Assembly: GCF_024611995.1 (NCBI RefSeq)
Contig: NZ_CP102510.1
Location: forward strand, 248,001-312,000
DNA from: Streptomyces sp. NBC_00162
GTDB taxonomy: Bacteria > Actinomycetota > Actinomycetes > Streptomycetales > Streptomycetaceae
Length of the DNA: 64,000 nucleotides
Reading direction: 5' to 3'
The notes under the pieces are model-generated. The model was given only the letters and a program-made list of their open reading frames with translations. It made no database searches and was not told the origin of the DNA. The position numbers and the translations under genes are program-made. The first letter of the stretch is position 1. The number at the start of each line of letters is the position of its first letter. Below are positions 36,139 through 44,903 of the stretch, one piece after another.

Positions 36139-36714
36139 TCAGAGTGCCTGGAGCTGGGTGAGCAGTTGCAGGGTGTCGGAGTTGAGCCAGTACTCGACGA
36201 ACTTGCCGTCTCGCATGCGGAGGGTGTCGGTGCCGGTGAAGGTGACCCGGGTCCCGGGCTCGGCCCTGGCGCCGGGGAAGCCGCCGGCGTAGGTGCCGGT
36301 TGCCGTCCAGCGGACGGACGCGTAGCGGCCGTCGACCAGCGGGTCGACCTGCAGGGTGAAGCGCAGGTCAGGGAAGGCCGCGCGGGTCTGGCCGATCCAG
36401 GCGACCAGGCCGTCGACGCCTCTGATGGAGCTGCCGTCTCCGCCGTCCAGGAGTGCGGCGTGGACCCGGAAGTCGGGAGAGATGATGCCCGGCGCCCGGG
36501 CGGAATCGCCGTTCCAGAGGTCGAGCCATGCGTCGAGCATCGCCTTCGGCTTCTTCGCACCCTCGCGGTGGTCTTGGGCGGCGACCGTCCGATCGGCCGC
36601 GGTGGTCGGCGAGGTGTGCGCGACGGCACTCGTGGACGTGAGGGCCAGGGCGGCGATCGCGGCGGGGATGAGCAGCCGTGCGCGGTAGCGACGGGTGGTG
36701 TGGGTGGCGGTCAT
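36139..36714 (-). CDS. Secreted SnoaL/NTF2-like protein
   Basis: 191 residues: a signal peptide (ARLLIPAAIAALALTSTSAV) and then an NTF2-fold domain of the SnoaL/ester-cyclase type (MLDAWLDLWNGDSARAPGII, then FPDLRFTLQVDPLVDGRYAS and RWTATGTYAGGFPGARAEPG). Such domains bind small hydrophobic molecules or act as cyclases/isomerases; most are cytoplasmic, so the export signal is unusual. It lies just downstream of the oxidoreductase gene on the same strand (86 nt) and may share its transcript. Confidence 0.85.
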   Translation of the reverse strand: MTATHTTRRYRARLLIPAAIAALALTSTSAVAHTSPTTAADRTVAAQDHREGAKKPKAMLDAWLDLWNGDSARAPGIISPDFRVHAALLDGGDGSSIRGVDGLVAWIGQTRAAFPDLRFTLQVDPLVDGRYASVRWTATGTYAGGFPGARAEPGTRVTFTGTDTLRMRDGKFVEYWLNSDTLQLLTQLQAL

Positions 36715-36800
36715 GGCATTGCCTCGCGTTTCCGGTAGGGGGAGGGGGAGGAGGAGGGGGAAGGAAGGGAGCGTGCGAGCAGTGGCGACGGGCGGGTGCG

Positions 36801-37838
36801 CTACGGGTTCAGCACGACCTTTCCGGCGACGGTGCCGGACTCGGCGAGCCGCATGGCGTCGGCGATGCGGGCGAGGGGGAGCTCTGCGGCGATCTGGGCA
36901 GTGATGTCGCCGCGCTTGAGGGCCGCGAAGACCTGGGTGAGGTCGGCGCTCAACCGGGTCCGGAACCGGTTCTTGGCGTAGGCGCGGCCGGCCCAGACGT
37001 TGAAGAAATAGGCGCGGCGGCGGTTGGGCAGCGTGTTCCACAGCCACACCCGGCCGAGCAGCTTCAGCACGGGCCACGAACCCGAGCCCTCGTCGTCCCG
37101 GGTGGAGGCGCTGCCGTACGAGACGAGCGTGCCGCCGGGTGCGAGCAGGTGCCACGAGTCGACCGCGCTTCGGCCGCCGACGTGGTCGAAGACGGCGTCC
37201 ACGCCGCCGGGGGCGAGCTCGCGGACGCGCTGGGGGACGTCTTCGGTGCGGTAGTCGACGGGGATCACGCCCTTGGCCCGCAGAGCGGCGTGGTGGCGGG
37301 CGGAGGCGGTGCCGATCACCTTCGCGCCGGCGGCGAGGGCGAGCTGGACGAGGACCGTGCCGACGCCGCCGTTGGCGCCGTGCACCAGGACGGTCTGGTC
37401 GGCCTTGACGTGGGCCTTGCGGTGCAGCATCTGCCAGGCGGTGATCCCGTTGACCACCACGGTCTCCGCCTCGGCCGCGCCGACCCCCTCGGGCACCGGT
37501 ACGACATCGGCGGCGTCGACGACGACGTGGCTGGCCCAGCCGCCGACCTTGACCAGCGCGGCCACCCGCATGCCGGCCAGGCCGGGCTCGACGCCGTCGC
37601 CCGTCGTCAGGATCGTGCCGACCACGTCGTAACCGGGCACGAAGGGGAACGCCGGCTGGTCGTAGTAGCGGCCGCGCCGCATCTGCTGCTCGGCGAAGGA
37701 GACGCCGGTGGCCTCCATCCGGATCACGACCTGGCCCGTGCCCGGGACGGGGACGGCTCCGTGCCGGATCTCCAGGCCCTCGGGCTCGACCTTGCCCGGC
37801 AGGACGATCTCGACGAGTTCCTCGGTGTTCATGTTCAT
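36801..37838 (-). CDS. MDR-family quinone oxidoreductase/alcohol dehydrogenase
   Basis: 345 residues. Zinc-free medium-chain reductase: a GroES-like N terminus (VVIRMEATGVSFAEQQMRRG, PFVPGYDVVGTI) and a Rossmann domain with VLVHGANGGVGTVLVQLALA. It is most like NADPH:quinone reductases (QOR). The ATG at 37838 follows GGAGG at proper spacing. Divergent TetR gene at 37998 with shared repeats in between, so it is probably repressed by that TetR and induced by an electrophile or quinone. Confidence 0.92.
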   Translation of the reverse strand: MNMNTEELVEIVLPGKVEPEGLEIRHGAVPVPGTGQVVIRMEATGVSFAEQQMRRGRYYDQPAFPFVPGYDVVGTILTTGDGVEPGLAGMRVAALVKVGGWASHVVVDAADVVPVPEGVGAAEAETVVVNGITAWQMLHRKAHVKADQTVLVHGANGGVGTVLVQLALAAGAKVIGTASARHHAALRAKGVIPVDYRTEDVPQRVRELAPGGVDAVFDHVGGRSAVDSWHLLAPGGTLVSYGSASTRDDEGSGSWPVLKLLGRVWLWNTLPNRRRAYFFNVWAGRAYAKNRFRTRLSADLTQVFAALKRGDITAQIAAELPLARIADAMRLAESGTVAGKVVLNP

Positions 37839-37865
37839 GGCGACCTCCGGTGCGGCTGCGATCTG

Positions 37866-37949
37866 CGTTCGCTAGATGGTTTCTCGTTCGTTAGAAGTTG
37901 TAACTCTTTTCGCAGGGCGCCGTCAAGAGGGGCCGTGATAGGTTCTAAC
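37866..37949. promoter_or_regulatory. Putative TetR operator region in the divergent promoter
   Basis: The gap between the oxidoreductase and tetR genes has direct copies CGTTCGCTAGA (37866) and CGTTCGTTAGA (37886). A GTTAGAA (37890) also mirrors TTCTAAC (37943) 47 nt away. Base composition drops to AT-rich here. These fit operator half-sites that would control both divergent genes. Confidence 0.5.
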
Positions 37950-37997
37950 TAAATCTTGAACATGTATCCGAATGAGTGTTGAGGACGGTGGCAGGCC

Positions 37998-38666
37998 ATG
38001 GCGGAGACCGGCACGACGACCCCGCGTGAGCGCTACCGCGTCCAGGTGCGCGCGGAGGTCAAGGAACGGGCGTGGGAGCAGATCGCCACGGCAGGGGCGA
38101 CCGCGCTCTCCCTCAACGCGATCGCCAAACAGATGGGCATGAGCGGGCCCGCGCTCTACCGGTACTTCGCCAGCCGCGACGACCTGATCACCGAGCTGAT
38201 CAGGGACGCGTACCGCAGCCTGGCCGATACCTTCCGCGCGGCCGCCGGGTCCGGTGACGAATCCGGTGCCGACACCGACCTGGCCGCACTGGCGCACGCC
38301 CTGCGCGGCTGGGCACTGGAGGACCCGCAGCGGTACTTCCTCGTCTACGGCACCCCCGTCCCCGGCTACCAGGCACCCGACGACGTCACCGCGATCGCCT
38401 CCGAGATCATGGCGACCCTGCTCGATGCCTGCGCCGTACTGCCCTCGGACGGTCCCACCGCGCCCTTCGCCACGCACCTCGAAGGCCACCGGCAGTGGGC
38501 GCAGGGGCATCCGGCCCCAGCCGCCACCCTCCACCGGGCCCTGATCTTCTGGACCCGGCTACACGGTGTCCTCTCGCTGGAACTCGCGGGCCACTTCACC
38601 GGAATGGGCTTCGACCCCACCCAGCTATTCGCGGCCGAACTGGAAGACCTGCAGTCGGCGCACTGA
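37998..38666 (+). CDS. TetR-family repressor
   Basis: 222 residues. The N-terminal HTH is clear (WEQIATAGATALSLNAIAKQ, then MGMSGPALYRYFASRDDLIT). The C-terminal ligand domain of the TetR_C_13/WHG type (ALRGWALEDPQRYFLVYGTP) is seen. Divergent from the oxidoreductase at 36801; the intergenic repeats are the likely operator. Confidence 0.93.
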   Translation: MAETGTTTPRERYRVQVRAEVKERAWEQIATAGATALSLNAIAKQMGMSGPALYRYFASRDDLITELIRDAYRSLADTFRAAAGSGDESGADTDLAALAHALRGWALEDPQRYFLVYGTPVPGYQAPDDVTAIASEIMATLLDACAVLPSDGPTAPFATHLEGHRQWAQGHPAPAATLHRALIFWTRLHGVLSLELAGHFTGMGFDPTQLFAAELEDLQSAH

Positions 38667-38787
38667 CCCCGACGCCCCCGACCGGGGCGACGGCCCTGCA
38701 CAATGTGGGCGCCCAGCCTGGGATGAAGGTTCGACCTCCAGGTAGGCAGACCCAGCACAACAGCCCTGAAGGGGTCGAGCTGGGTGC

Positions 38788-38893
38788 TCACGTCCGGCTG
38801 TGGTCGGGCTGATTCTTGGCCGGCAGGACGGCCATGACCATGGGCGCCCGATTCGGGGGCCGCGTGATGCCTACGTCGTTGTTCGTCCACGGC
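38788..38893 (-). pseudogene. 3' remnant of a class A beta-lactamase gene
   Basis: The minus-strand frame ending at 38788 reads NNDVGITRPPNRAPMVMAVL then PAKNQPDHSRT and stop. This matches the end of Streptomyces class A beta-lactamases (TNNDIAVVWPP.RAP.V.AVL). Upstream of ~38893 the similarity disappears, and no SxxK or SDN motif exists nearby, so only about the last 32-35 codons survive. The rest of 38667-39173 has no supported gene. Confidence 0.6.
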
Positions 38894-39173
38894 GGGTGGA
38901 TGTGTCTCCCACTCGAGTGACAGCGCGCGGCGCGACCTCGGGGCGGCGGTGGACGAGGCCGCTGGTCTGTCATCAGAGTCTGACCCCTCGCTGGTAGCCG
39001 TGAGGCTGAGACGACCGACGACATGCAGGGGGACGGTGCCACGCGGCGCGAATCCAGACCCGTCGGGCAGAGCCCCCCTGAGCCGAATGCCATCCCACGA
39101 CGTGCCGGGCATCGTGCCCCGGGCGACTCTGGTCGCGCTGGGCACGGGAGGTGCGAGCCGGAGGAACGACGGC

Positions 39174-42100
39174 ATGGATGTGAAGCAGGTCGGTGCACAC
39201 ACGCAGGAGATCCGGATCGCCACCGCGATGACGGGAGGTGTGAGCCTCGCGATCTGGATGGGCGGCGTCGCCCGTGAGCTGAACCTGCTCCAGCAAGCGG
39301 CCTGGCGGCGCTACCCGCGGCGCCTGCGCCAGGAGGCCCAGGAGACATTCGAGCCTGTGCTCGGCGTTGCGACGAGCTGCGACGGCAAGGTGAGAGACCT
39401 CTACGTCCGGCTCCTGTGCCTACTCGACCTCACGGTCAGCGTGGACATGCTCTCTGGCACGAGCGCCGGAGGAATCAACGGAGCTTTGCTCGGGCTGGCG
39501 CGTGCGAACTCCCTCGATCTGGGAGACCTGCGGAAGTTCTGGCTGAAGTCCGGCGCTTTCGACACCCTGCTGCGCGACCCGAAGGAGACCAAGCCTCCCT
39601 CTCTGCTGCAGGGCGACGGCGTGCTGTTCAAGGAACTGCTGGACGGGATCAGGAAGCTGAAGCCGGCGGATCTCCACTTCAGATCGCCTGCCCTGCCGCC
39701 CGAAGCCGAAGCGAAAACCAAGGTCTTCATCACCACCACGCTGCTCACCGGGGAAACGAGCCGGTTCACCGACAGCCTGGGGACGCTGGTCCAGGACGTG
39801 GACAGGCGAGGTCTGTTCATCTTCGACGAAACACACCTCACCAGCCCCGACCGCCACGACCTCGTGGCTCTCGCGGCGCGCTGCAGCGCCTCCTATCCCG
39901 GCGCATTCGAGCCCGCGTTCGTCCCCTTCGAAAAGGAGATCCCCGCCTCCGGTACCAAGGTCCTGCGCCACCCCGCGATGAAGGAGTACGCCAATATCAC
40001 CCGTGATCACTGGGTGGCCGACGGAGGCCTCCTCGCGAACCGGCCGATTGGACCGCTGCTCCAGTCCATCTTCGACAGCCCGGCTGAACGCCAGGCCAGA
40101 CGGGTACTCCTGTACGTCGTCCCCTCGCCGGGTGAAACACCAGACCCACGCGAGGTGCCTTCGGAGACTGAGTCCTTCGACGCTCCCTGGACCTTGGGAG
40201 AGGCACTCCTCAAGGACCTCGGCTCCGTTGTCGGCCAGAGCATCAGGGCTGACCTGACAGCGCTGCGGCGGCACAACGACCGGGTCGACTCGATCCGCGA
40301 CACACGGCTGCGCCTAGCGGAAATCGGAGCGAGGCGCAGATTCATCGGCCCGCTGAGCACACGGGGGATGCTGACCGACTACCGCGCCCGCGAGGCCGTC
40401 TGGCTCGTCCGCCCTGTCATCGCCTCACTCATGCGGGCCGTCACAACGATGCCTAAGGCCCTCATGCCCGAGGCATGGCTTGGAGCTCTCGAAGCGGGGC
40501 GCAGCGCCGAGCAGGAATGCCGTGCTGCGGCTGCGGCAGCTGTCTCAAGGGGGTGGGTTCCTCCGATCGAGCCGCCCGCGTTCGGCAGGCCCGCCTTCGA
40601 CGGTGCCAAGGCCACAGTCCTGACGATGCTGCGAGCGGCCTACATCTGCAGGCCGAACGACTGGACCGTACTGTCGGCTTTGACCCGCAAAACACACGAA
40701 GCCTTCGTCGCTTCGGCCCGGCCTGACACGGACCTTCTTGTCGAGGCGAAGCTCCGGTACCTCCGGGGGACGCCCTCAGGCGGATGGCCCAGTCTCCCCC
40801 AAGTAGCCGACGAAGTTGCCATGTCCTACGAAGTGCAACTGAGAGCACCGGCCAACCCCTCAGGCAGCTCCTTTGAGGTTGGCTGGGAGCAACTGGCCGG
40901 GATCGTTGGTGAACTGGCAGAGCTCATCGGTGACCTGGACACGCTCATCAGCGAGGGCGGCGGGCCACCACCGGTCACGGTGGACCCCTTCCTTCGGCCG
41001 ACGGCAGCAGAGCGGCGGCAACGCGCCTCACATGCGCTCCATCACTACCTGAAGTTCCTCACCCAGAACCCCCGGACCGCCCAGTACCGTCTGCTCGACC
41101 TGCACATCGCCACGCGTTCCGTGCTCCCCGTCGGCGTAGATGTGGAACAGCCAGTCGAACTCATCCAGGTGAGCGCGGACACCCGTACCGTTCTCGCCCC
41201 TCAACATGTCAGAGCGGCCGACAAACTCACCGGACGCCAGTTCCACAACTTCGGGGCCTTCTACAAACCCTCGTGGCGGGCGAACGACTGGGCATGGGGC
41301 CGGCTGGACGGTGCCGGCTGGCTCGTTCACATGCTGCTCGATCCACGGCGAATCCTCGAGCTGGCAGAACGATCGCACGTTCCGCAAGGAGCCCGGTGCG
41401 ACTGGTTCTACGAGGAGCTTCAGCAGAAGGTGCTCGACGGCATGCAGCCAGAAGGCTGGCCGGTGCAGCGGCCAGGCGAGCCCGAAATCCTCCTCACCGA
41501 CGACGAGGTCCGAAAGGAGTTGAACTATCTCGACGACCCCGACGCAGCCGTACCGGCCGGCCTCCCCCTGACCTCGCTATGGGTGGCACTGCGCTGGCAG
41601 CAATGGATCGCAGCGAACGAACTACCGGTTGTCGCCGAACACATGCTCAGCACGCCCGCAACCCGTCACGATTCATGGGCCCGAGAGGTCCTCAGCGAGG
41701 CCGGGAGCCTGGACAGGGCCCTGGCCGCTGCGCACGCCGCCTCCTCCTCCGTCATGACCCGCAACTGGAGCCGACAACAGAGGAAACTGATCGACGACGC
41801 ACCTGTCCCGGGGGCGGCCGTCACACTCCCGAATGCAGAGGCAGTGGCCGCGAAACTCGCCACCTGCCCGGTCCCAAACGAAACCTTCGCCCAGGAGCTG
41901 GGCCAGCCGCTCTTCACCCGCACAGTCACCAAGGCACTGGCCACGGCGACTGGTGCCCTCACCGGGGTGAAGGAACCGCCAGCGTCGGTCAAGCCCTTCT
42001 TCTCCTCAGCCCGCACGGCCACCATGGTGGGCTACCGGGCAGCCGGCCTCACCGGCGGATCACCTCTGTGGCTGACGATCGGCGCTTTGATCTGCTTCGG

Positions 42101-42470
42101 CGTGGCCGCCGGGCTCATGTCCATGGAGGACACTCTGTTGGGGCTCACCTCAGGCGTGCTCCTGGTGGTTGGATGCCTTCTCTTCGGTCTCGCGGCGTGG
42201 GGCGTGAGCCGCCGCCTGCTTCCGGCTGCCGGGGCCGTGCTCCTGGCCGCAGGGGTCTGGGCTGCCTCGACGGTCAAACGGGACGATCTGTTCGGGAAGG
42301 CCACCGACTCCGACGCCGAGAAGAACGTCGGCTGGGTCGGAGAGACAGTGCTGCCCTGGCTGCAGGCGTCACCATGGCGCCCCCTCATCGCCCTCGGCGG
42401 GGCAATCGCACTGAGCCTGGTGATCAGCGGTGCGGTCGTCAAGCTGGCCCGGATCGTACGCCGGGGCTGA
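39174..42470 (+). CDS. Large patatin-like phospholipase with C-terminal membrane segments
   Basis: 1098 residues. An N-terminal patatin domain: GGVSLAIWMGGVARELN (oxyanion region), the nucleophile elbow SGTSAGG (~93-99) and the catalytic Asp in VADGGLLANRPI (~280-290). A long helical middle part follows, and ~960-1095 holds about four hydrophobic segments (ALICFGVAAGLMSM, GVLLVVGCLLFGLAAWGVS, AVLLAAGVWAAS, LIALGGAIALSLVISGAVV). This is the patatin-related architecture TIGR03607 as I remember it. Start ATG 39174 with GGAGGA 9 nt upstream. Patatins cleave lipid acyl chains; a membrane-anchored version could act on the host's own membrane. No cyclic-nucleotide synthase lies beside it, so a CBASS effector role is not supported. 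Confidence 0.85.
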   Translation: MDVKQVGAHTQEIRIATAMTGGVSLAIWMGGVARELNLLQQAAWRRYPRRLRQEAQETFEPVLGVATSCDGKVRDLYVRLLCLLDLTVSVDMLSGTSAGGINGALLGLARANSLDLGDLRKFWLKSGAFDTLLRDPKETKPPSLLQGDGVLFKELLDGIRKLKPADLHFRSPALPPEAEAKTKVFITTTLLTGETSRFTDSLGTLVQDVDRRGLFIFDETHLTSPDRHDLVALAARCSASYPGAFEPAFVPFEKEIPASGTKVLRHPAMKEYANITRDHWVADGGLLANRPIGPLLQSIFDSPAERQARRVLLYVVPSPGETPDPREVPSETESFDAPWTLGEALLKDLGSVVGQSIRADLTALRRHNDRVDSIRDTRLRLAEIGARRRFIGPLSTRGMLTDYRAREAVWLVRPVIASLMRAVTTMPKALMPEAWLGALEAGRSAEQECRAAAAAAVSRGWVPPIEPPAFGRPAFDGAKATVLTMLRAAYICRPNDWTVLSALTRKTHEAFVASARPDTDLLVEAKLRYLRGTPSGGWPSLPQVADEVAMSYEVQLRAPANPSGSSFEVGWEQLAGIVGELAELIGDLDTLISEGGGPPPVTVDPFLRPTAAERRQRASHALHHYLKFLTQNPRTAQYRLLDLHIATRSVLPVGVDVEQPVELIQVSADTRTVLAPQHVRAADKLTGRQFHNFGAFYKPSWRANDWAWGRLDGAGWLVHMLLDPRRILELAERSHVPQGARCDWFYEELQQKVLDGMQPEGWPVQRPGEPEILLTDDEVRKELNYLDDPDAAVPAGLPLTSLWVALRWQQWIAANELPVVAEHMLSTPATRHDSWAREVLSEAGSLDRALAAAHAASSSVMTRNWSRQQRKLIDDAPVPGAAVTLPNAEAVAAKLATCPVPNETFAQELGQPLFTRTVTKALATATGALTGVKEPPASVKPFFSSARTATMVGYRAAGLTGGSPLWLTIGALICFGVAAGLMSMEDTLLGLTSGVLLVVGCLLFGLAAWGVSRRLLPAAGAVLLAAGVWAASTVKRDDLFGKATDSDAEKNVGWVGETVLPWLQASPWRPLIALGGAIALSLVISGAVVKLARIVRRG

Positions 42471-42647
42471 GGAGGCCACGGCACTCGGCACGACAGCGGC
42501 TGAGGGACCGGCTGCGCTCCGCTTAGAAGCCGTTGCCATACCGATCACGGTGGGCGTGAGTTCGAGTGTGACTGCCCGGCCGGGTGATCTTTCGGAGGTC
42601 TGGGTATCAAGCCAAGGGTGATCGGCGAGCGAGGGGGCGGACTTCGA

Positions 42648-43070
42648 ATGGGGGCAGCGGACGAGCAGGACCATCAGGACGGGGAAGGCTGGCTGACGAA
42701 GGCCGAAGTCCGGGAGATCTGGCCGCAGATCAGGCCGATCAGCATCACGGCCGTGGCGCGGGCCAACAGCGTACGTACCTCGGCTGCGCCCTCCCCGGAC
42801 CTGACCCGCGAGCCGACCTACCACGCGGCCGACGTACTTCACGTGGCCGCGCGGATCGCCCGGGGTGAGGCCGATGCCGCGCCCTGGCAGCGCGCCGACT
42901 CCGACGCTGCACGCGACGACGCCACATCCGGCCCACCGGTTCGGCAGCCCGTCGGTTGGGGGCCCGAGAACGTGCCGGGGCTGATCCTGCTGGCCATCAT
43001 CGTGGGGCTGATCCTCTGGGGCCTGACCTCTCCCGACAACCACGGCACAGTAACGGACTTCGTGCGCTGA
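42648..43070 (+). CDS. Small single-pass membrane protein, possible IS passenger
   Basis: 140 residues from the ATG at 42648 (the open frame starts at 42618). A polar N-terminal part with an HTH-like stretch (WLTKAEVREIWPQIRPISIT), an acidic middle (AARIARGEADAAPWQRA) and one C-terminal helix (VPGLILLAIIVGLILWGLTS). It lies between two related IS left ends, so it may be a passenger gene, or a neighbour of the patatin gene 178 nt upstream. Not recognised. Confidence 0.6.
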   Translation: MGAADEQDHQDGEGWLTKAEVREIWPQIRPISITAVARANSVRTSAAPSPDLTREPTYHAADVLHVAARIARGEADAAPWQRADSDAARDDATSGPPVRQPVGWGPENVPGLILLAIIVGLILWGLTSPDNHGTVTDFVR

Positions 43071-43075
43071 GTGCG

Positions 43076-43150
43076 CTAACTAGCGGTTGCTCTATCGATC
43101 TTGGTGATCGTGAGTTCGAGTCTGCCGACTCGGTCGGGTGATCTCCTGGT
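43076..43150 (+). repeat. Second copy of the IS left end
   Basis: 43076-43150 aligns over ~70 nt with 42521-42597 at roughly 70% identity (shared GTGAGTTCGAGT and CGGGTGATCT blocks). It is therefore a related IS left end placed directly in front of the transposase gene. The two copies flank the small membrane-protein gene. Confidence 0.6.
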
Positions 43151-43224
43151 CGGCAGGGCATGAAAGTGGGGCTTCCCGTACAGCTCGTGGGTGTCGAATC
43201 CAGTCGAGCAACAGGAGGCCCCGG

Positions 43225-44134
43225 GTGCCGCAGTTTCCCGTCTCCGTGACACTGCCGTCCAACTCCGCGCCCCTGTCGTGTGATTGCCTCGCTCACCGGT
43301 TCGGGAACGCCGGGGACCGGCCGCACAGGCGTCCGAGGTACCCCTCGGACATGACCGACGCGGAGTGGGTAGTCGTACGCGACGCGATGCCCGTGCCCGC
43401 CTGGCTTGAGGGAAGGGGCGGGCAGCCGGAGAGCTACTGCCACCGGCAGCTGGTCGACGCGGTGCGCCACCTGGTTGCGGGCGGCATTGCCTGGAGAGCG
43501 GTGCCTGCGGACTTCCCCGCATGGGACCGCGTCTACGCCTTCTTCCGGCGCTGGCGGGACAAGGGCCTGGTCGCCGAGTTCCACGACCGGCTACGCGACC
43601 GGGTCCGCGAAGCGTCGGGCCGCGATCCGGAGCCGACCGCCGGGATCACCGACGCGCAGTCGGCGAAAAGGGGCCGCGTCGGTGCCGGTTGCCAGCCGGG
43701 GGTTCGACGGTGGGAAGAAGGTGAACGGCCGCAAGAGGCACATCGTCGTGGACACCCTCGGGCTTCTGCTGGCCGTGATGGTCACCGCCGCATCCGTCAC
43801 CGACCGCGAGGCCGGCCGGACGCTGCTGGAGCGACTGCGGATGCGGCACTGGCGCATCCCGCTGGTGTGGGCCGACGGCGGCTACACCGGACGCCTGGTC
43901 GACCTCGCCCGCGATGTCCTGCGGATCGCGCTGACAGTGGTCAGACGCATCGACGACGCCACGGGCTTCGTGGTGCTGCCGAAAAGGTGGCTGGTGGAAC
44001 GGACGTTCCCATGGCTGATGCACTCACGCCGCCTGGTCCGCGACTACGAGACCCGCACCGACACCTCCGAGGCGATGATCCGGTGGTCGATGAGCATGGT
44101 CATGAGCCGCCGGCTCGCCCGGCGAGCACGCTGA
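43225..44134 (+). CDS. IS5-family transposase split over two frames
   Basis: Frame one (GTG 43225, AGGAGG upstream) encodes the N-terminal IS5 domain: MTDAEWVVVRDAMPVPAWLE, then HRQLVDAVRHLVAGGIAWRA, ending at the DDE start TAGITDAQSAK. After a run AAAAGGGG near 43666-43673 the sense continues in the +1 frame: ASVPVASRGFDGGKKVNGRK, HIVVDTLGLLLAVMV, WADGGYTG (Asp) and LPKRWLVERTFPWLMHSRRL (Glu). This is either a programmed +1 shift or a one-base insertion that inactivates it. The 3' end overlaps the convergent gene at 44100 by 35 nt. Confidence 0.85.
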
Positions 44135-44582
44135 ACATCCCCGGACGTTCCTCGGCCATCCAGCCCCGCGCGGCCAGGCGCTTCACCTTCGACCGCACTC
44201 CCTCCACCTTCGCCGCGACCACCTCCAGACCCAAGGCCGCCGCGAGCTGCCGGCAGTCCATCTCCTCCCCGCTCCCCGCCAGGACCTCCACGAGCCGTTG
44301 GTAGTCCGGCGCCAGTGAGTCGAGAGCGAGCCCTTCCCTCCAGGCGGGAACCACCGAGCCGGGCACCGCCCCGGCGACCCGCGCAGGCCGTTCACCGGCC
44401 ACCCCGGCCAGCGACGCCTCCTCGCCCACAGGAGGTTCTGCCAGGACTTCGGCCACCGCCTGACGGGCAATCACGAACCGCTCCCACGCGGCTTCCGCCT
44501 CGTGGAGCTCGGCCTGCAGGACCTCCACCCGCTGCCGAGCAGCCCGCTCGCGCTCCTCAAGCAGCACCATCACCGACGGCAT
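44100..44582 (-). CDS. IS-associated accessory protein, coiled-coil plus wHTH-like
   Basis: 160 residues from the ATG at 44582 (GGAGG 6 nt upstream). The N terminus is a long charged helix (LLEERERAARQRVEVLQAEL, then HEAEAAWERFVIARQ). The C terminus resembles a winged helix (DYQRLVEVLAGSGEEMDCRQ, VRSKVKRLAARGWMAEERPG MFSVL). It sits inside the inverted repeats and overlaps the transposase 3' end tail to tail, so it seems to belong to the element. The role may be control of transposition; this is inference. Confidence 0.6.
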   Translation of the reverse strand: MPSVMVLLEERERAARQRVEVLQAELHEAEAAWERFVIARQAVAEVLAEPPVGEEASLAGVAGERPARVAGAVPGSVVPAWREGLALDSLAPDYQRLVEVLAGSGEEMDCRQLAAALGLEVVAAKVEGVRSKVKRLAARGWMAEERPGMFSVLAGRAGGS

Positions 44583-44883
44583 CCGGCACCTCCACCGAAG
44601 AGACGACACGACACCCCGCCTCTGCCACCGAGGCGCCGTCACTACGCCTGACCAGCGGAAACGCACCCGCCACTATCGGAAAGACAACGGCTTCTTAGCG
44701 CCACTTGAAAAGGCACGGGTGATCAGGCCAGGAACCGGCGAGGCGGGGCCACACAGGAGCTTCGTACACGAGAAGGGGCTCTGTCTCCACTTCTGTGGAG
44801 CTGTGCCCGCGTCTGCCCGTGCTTGCGTCGGCCTGCGGCTGTTGTGGCCTCCTTGCCGGCCGGACAACCGATCGACCTCCGCG

Positions 44884-44895
44884 CGCTAAGGACGT
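44884..44895 (+). repeat. 12-mer shared with 47576-47587 (possible IS end)
   Basis: CGCTAAGGACGT occurs here and again at 47576 in the same orientation, each followed by a T-rich stretch. It flanks the transposase-family gene at 44904 and may mark one end of a second IS family. Confidence 0.4.
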
Positions 44896-44903
44896 GCAGA
44901 TCT

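Larger units (their letters stand above)
42521..44702. mobile_element. IS5-type element(s) bounded by ~25-bp terminal inverted repeats
   Basis: The left end at 42521 (GCTTAGAAGCCGTTGCCATA...) and the reverse complement of the right end at 44676-44700 (GCTAAGAAGCCGTTGTCTTT...) match at 21 of 25 positions. TTA abuts both ends (42523-42525 and 44695-44697), consistent with the 3-bp target duplication of IS5 subgroups. Inside are a small membrane-protein gene, a second left-end copy at 43076, the transposase and a convergent accessory gene. The true transposing unit may be either 42521-44702 or 43076-44702. Confidence 0.65.

Noticed and set aside
38700..38790. Possible group II intron or retron-like RNA between tetR and the patatin gene
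   Set aside because: No domain V hairpin, no reverse transcriptase; only a general GC-rich pattern.
39174..42470. Patatin gene as a CBASS effector
   Set aside because: No CD-NTase or ancillary CBASS gene is adjacent, and the protein is much larger than known CBASS patatins.
42555..43122. GTGAGTTCGAGT at two places, resembling a tRNA T-loop and an attachment site
   Set aside because: The flanking bases do not form a T-stem or the rest of a tRNA; the similarity is explained by two related IS left ends.
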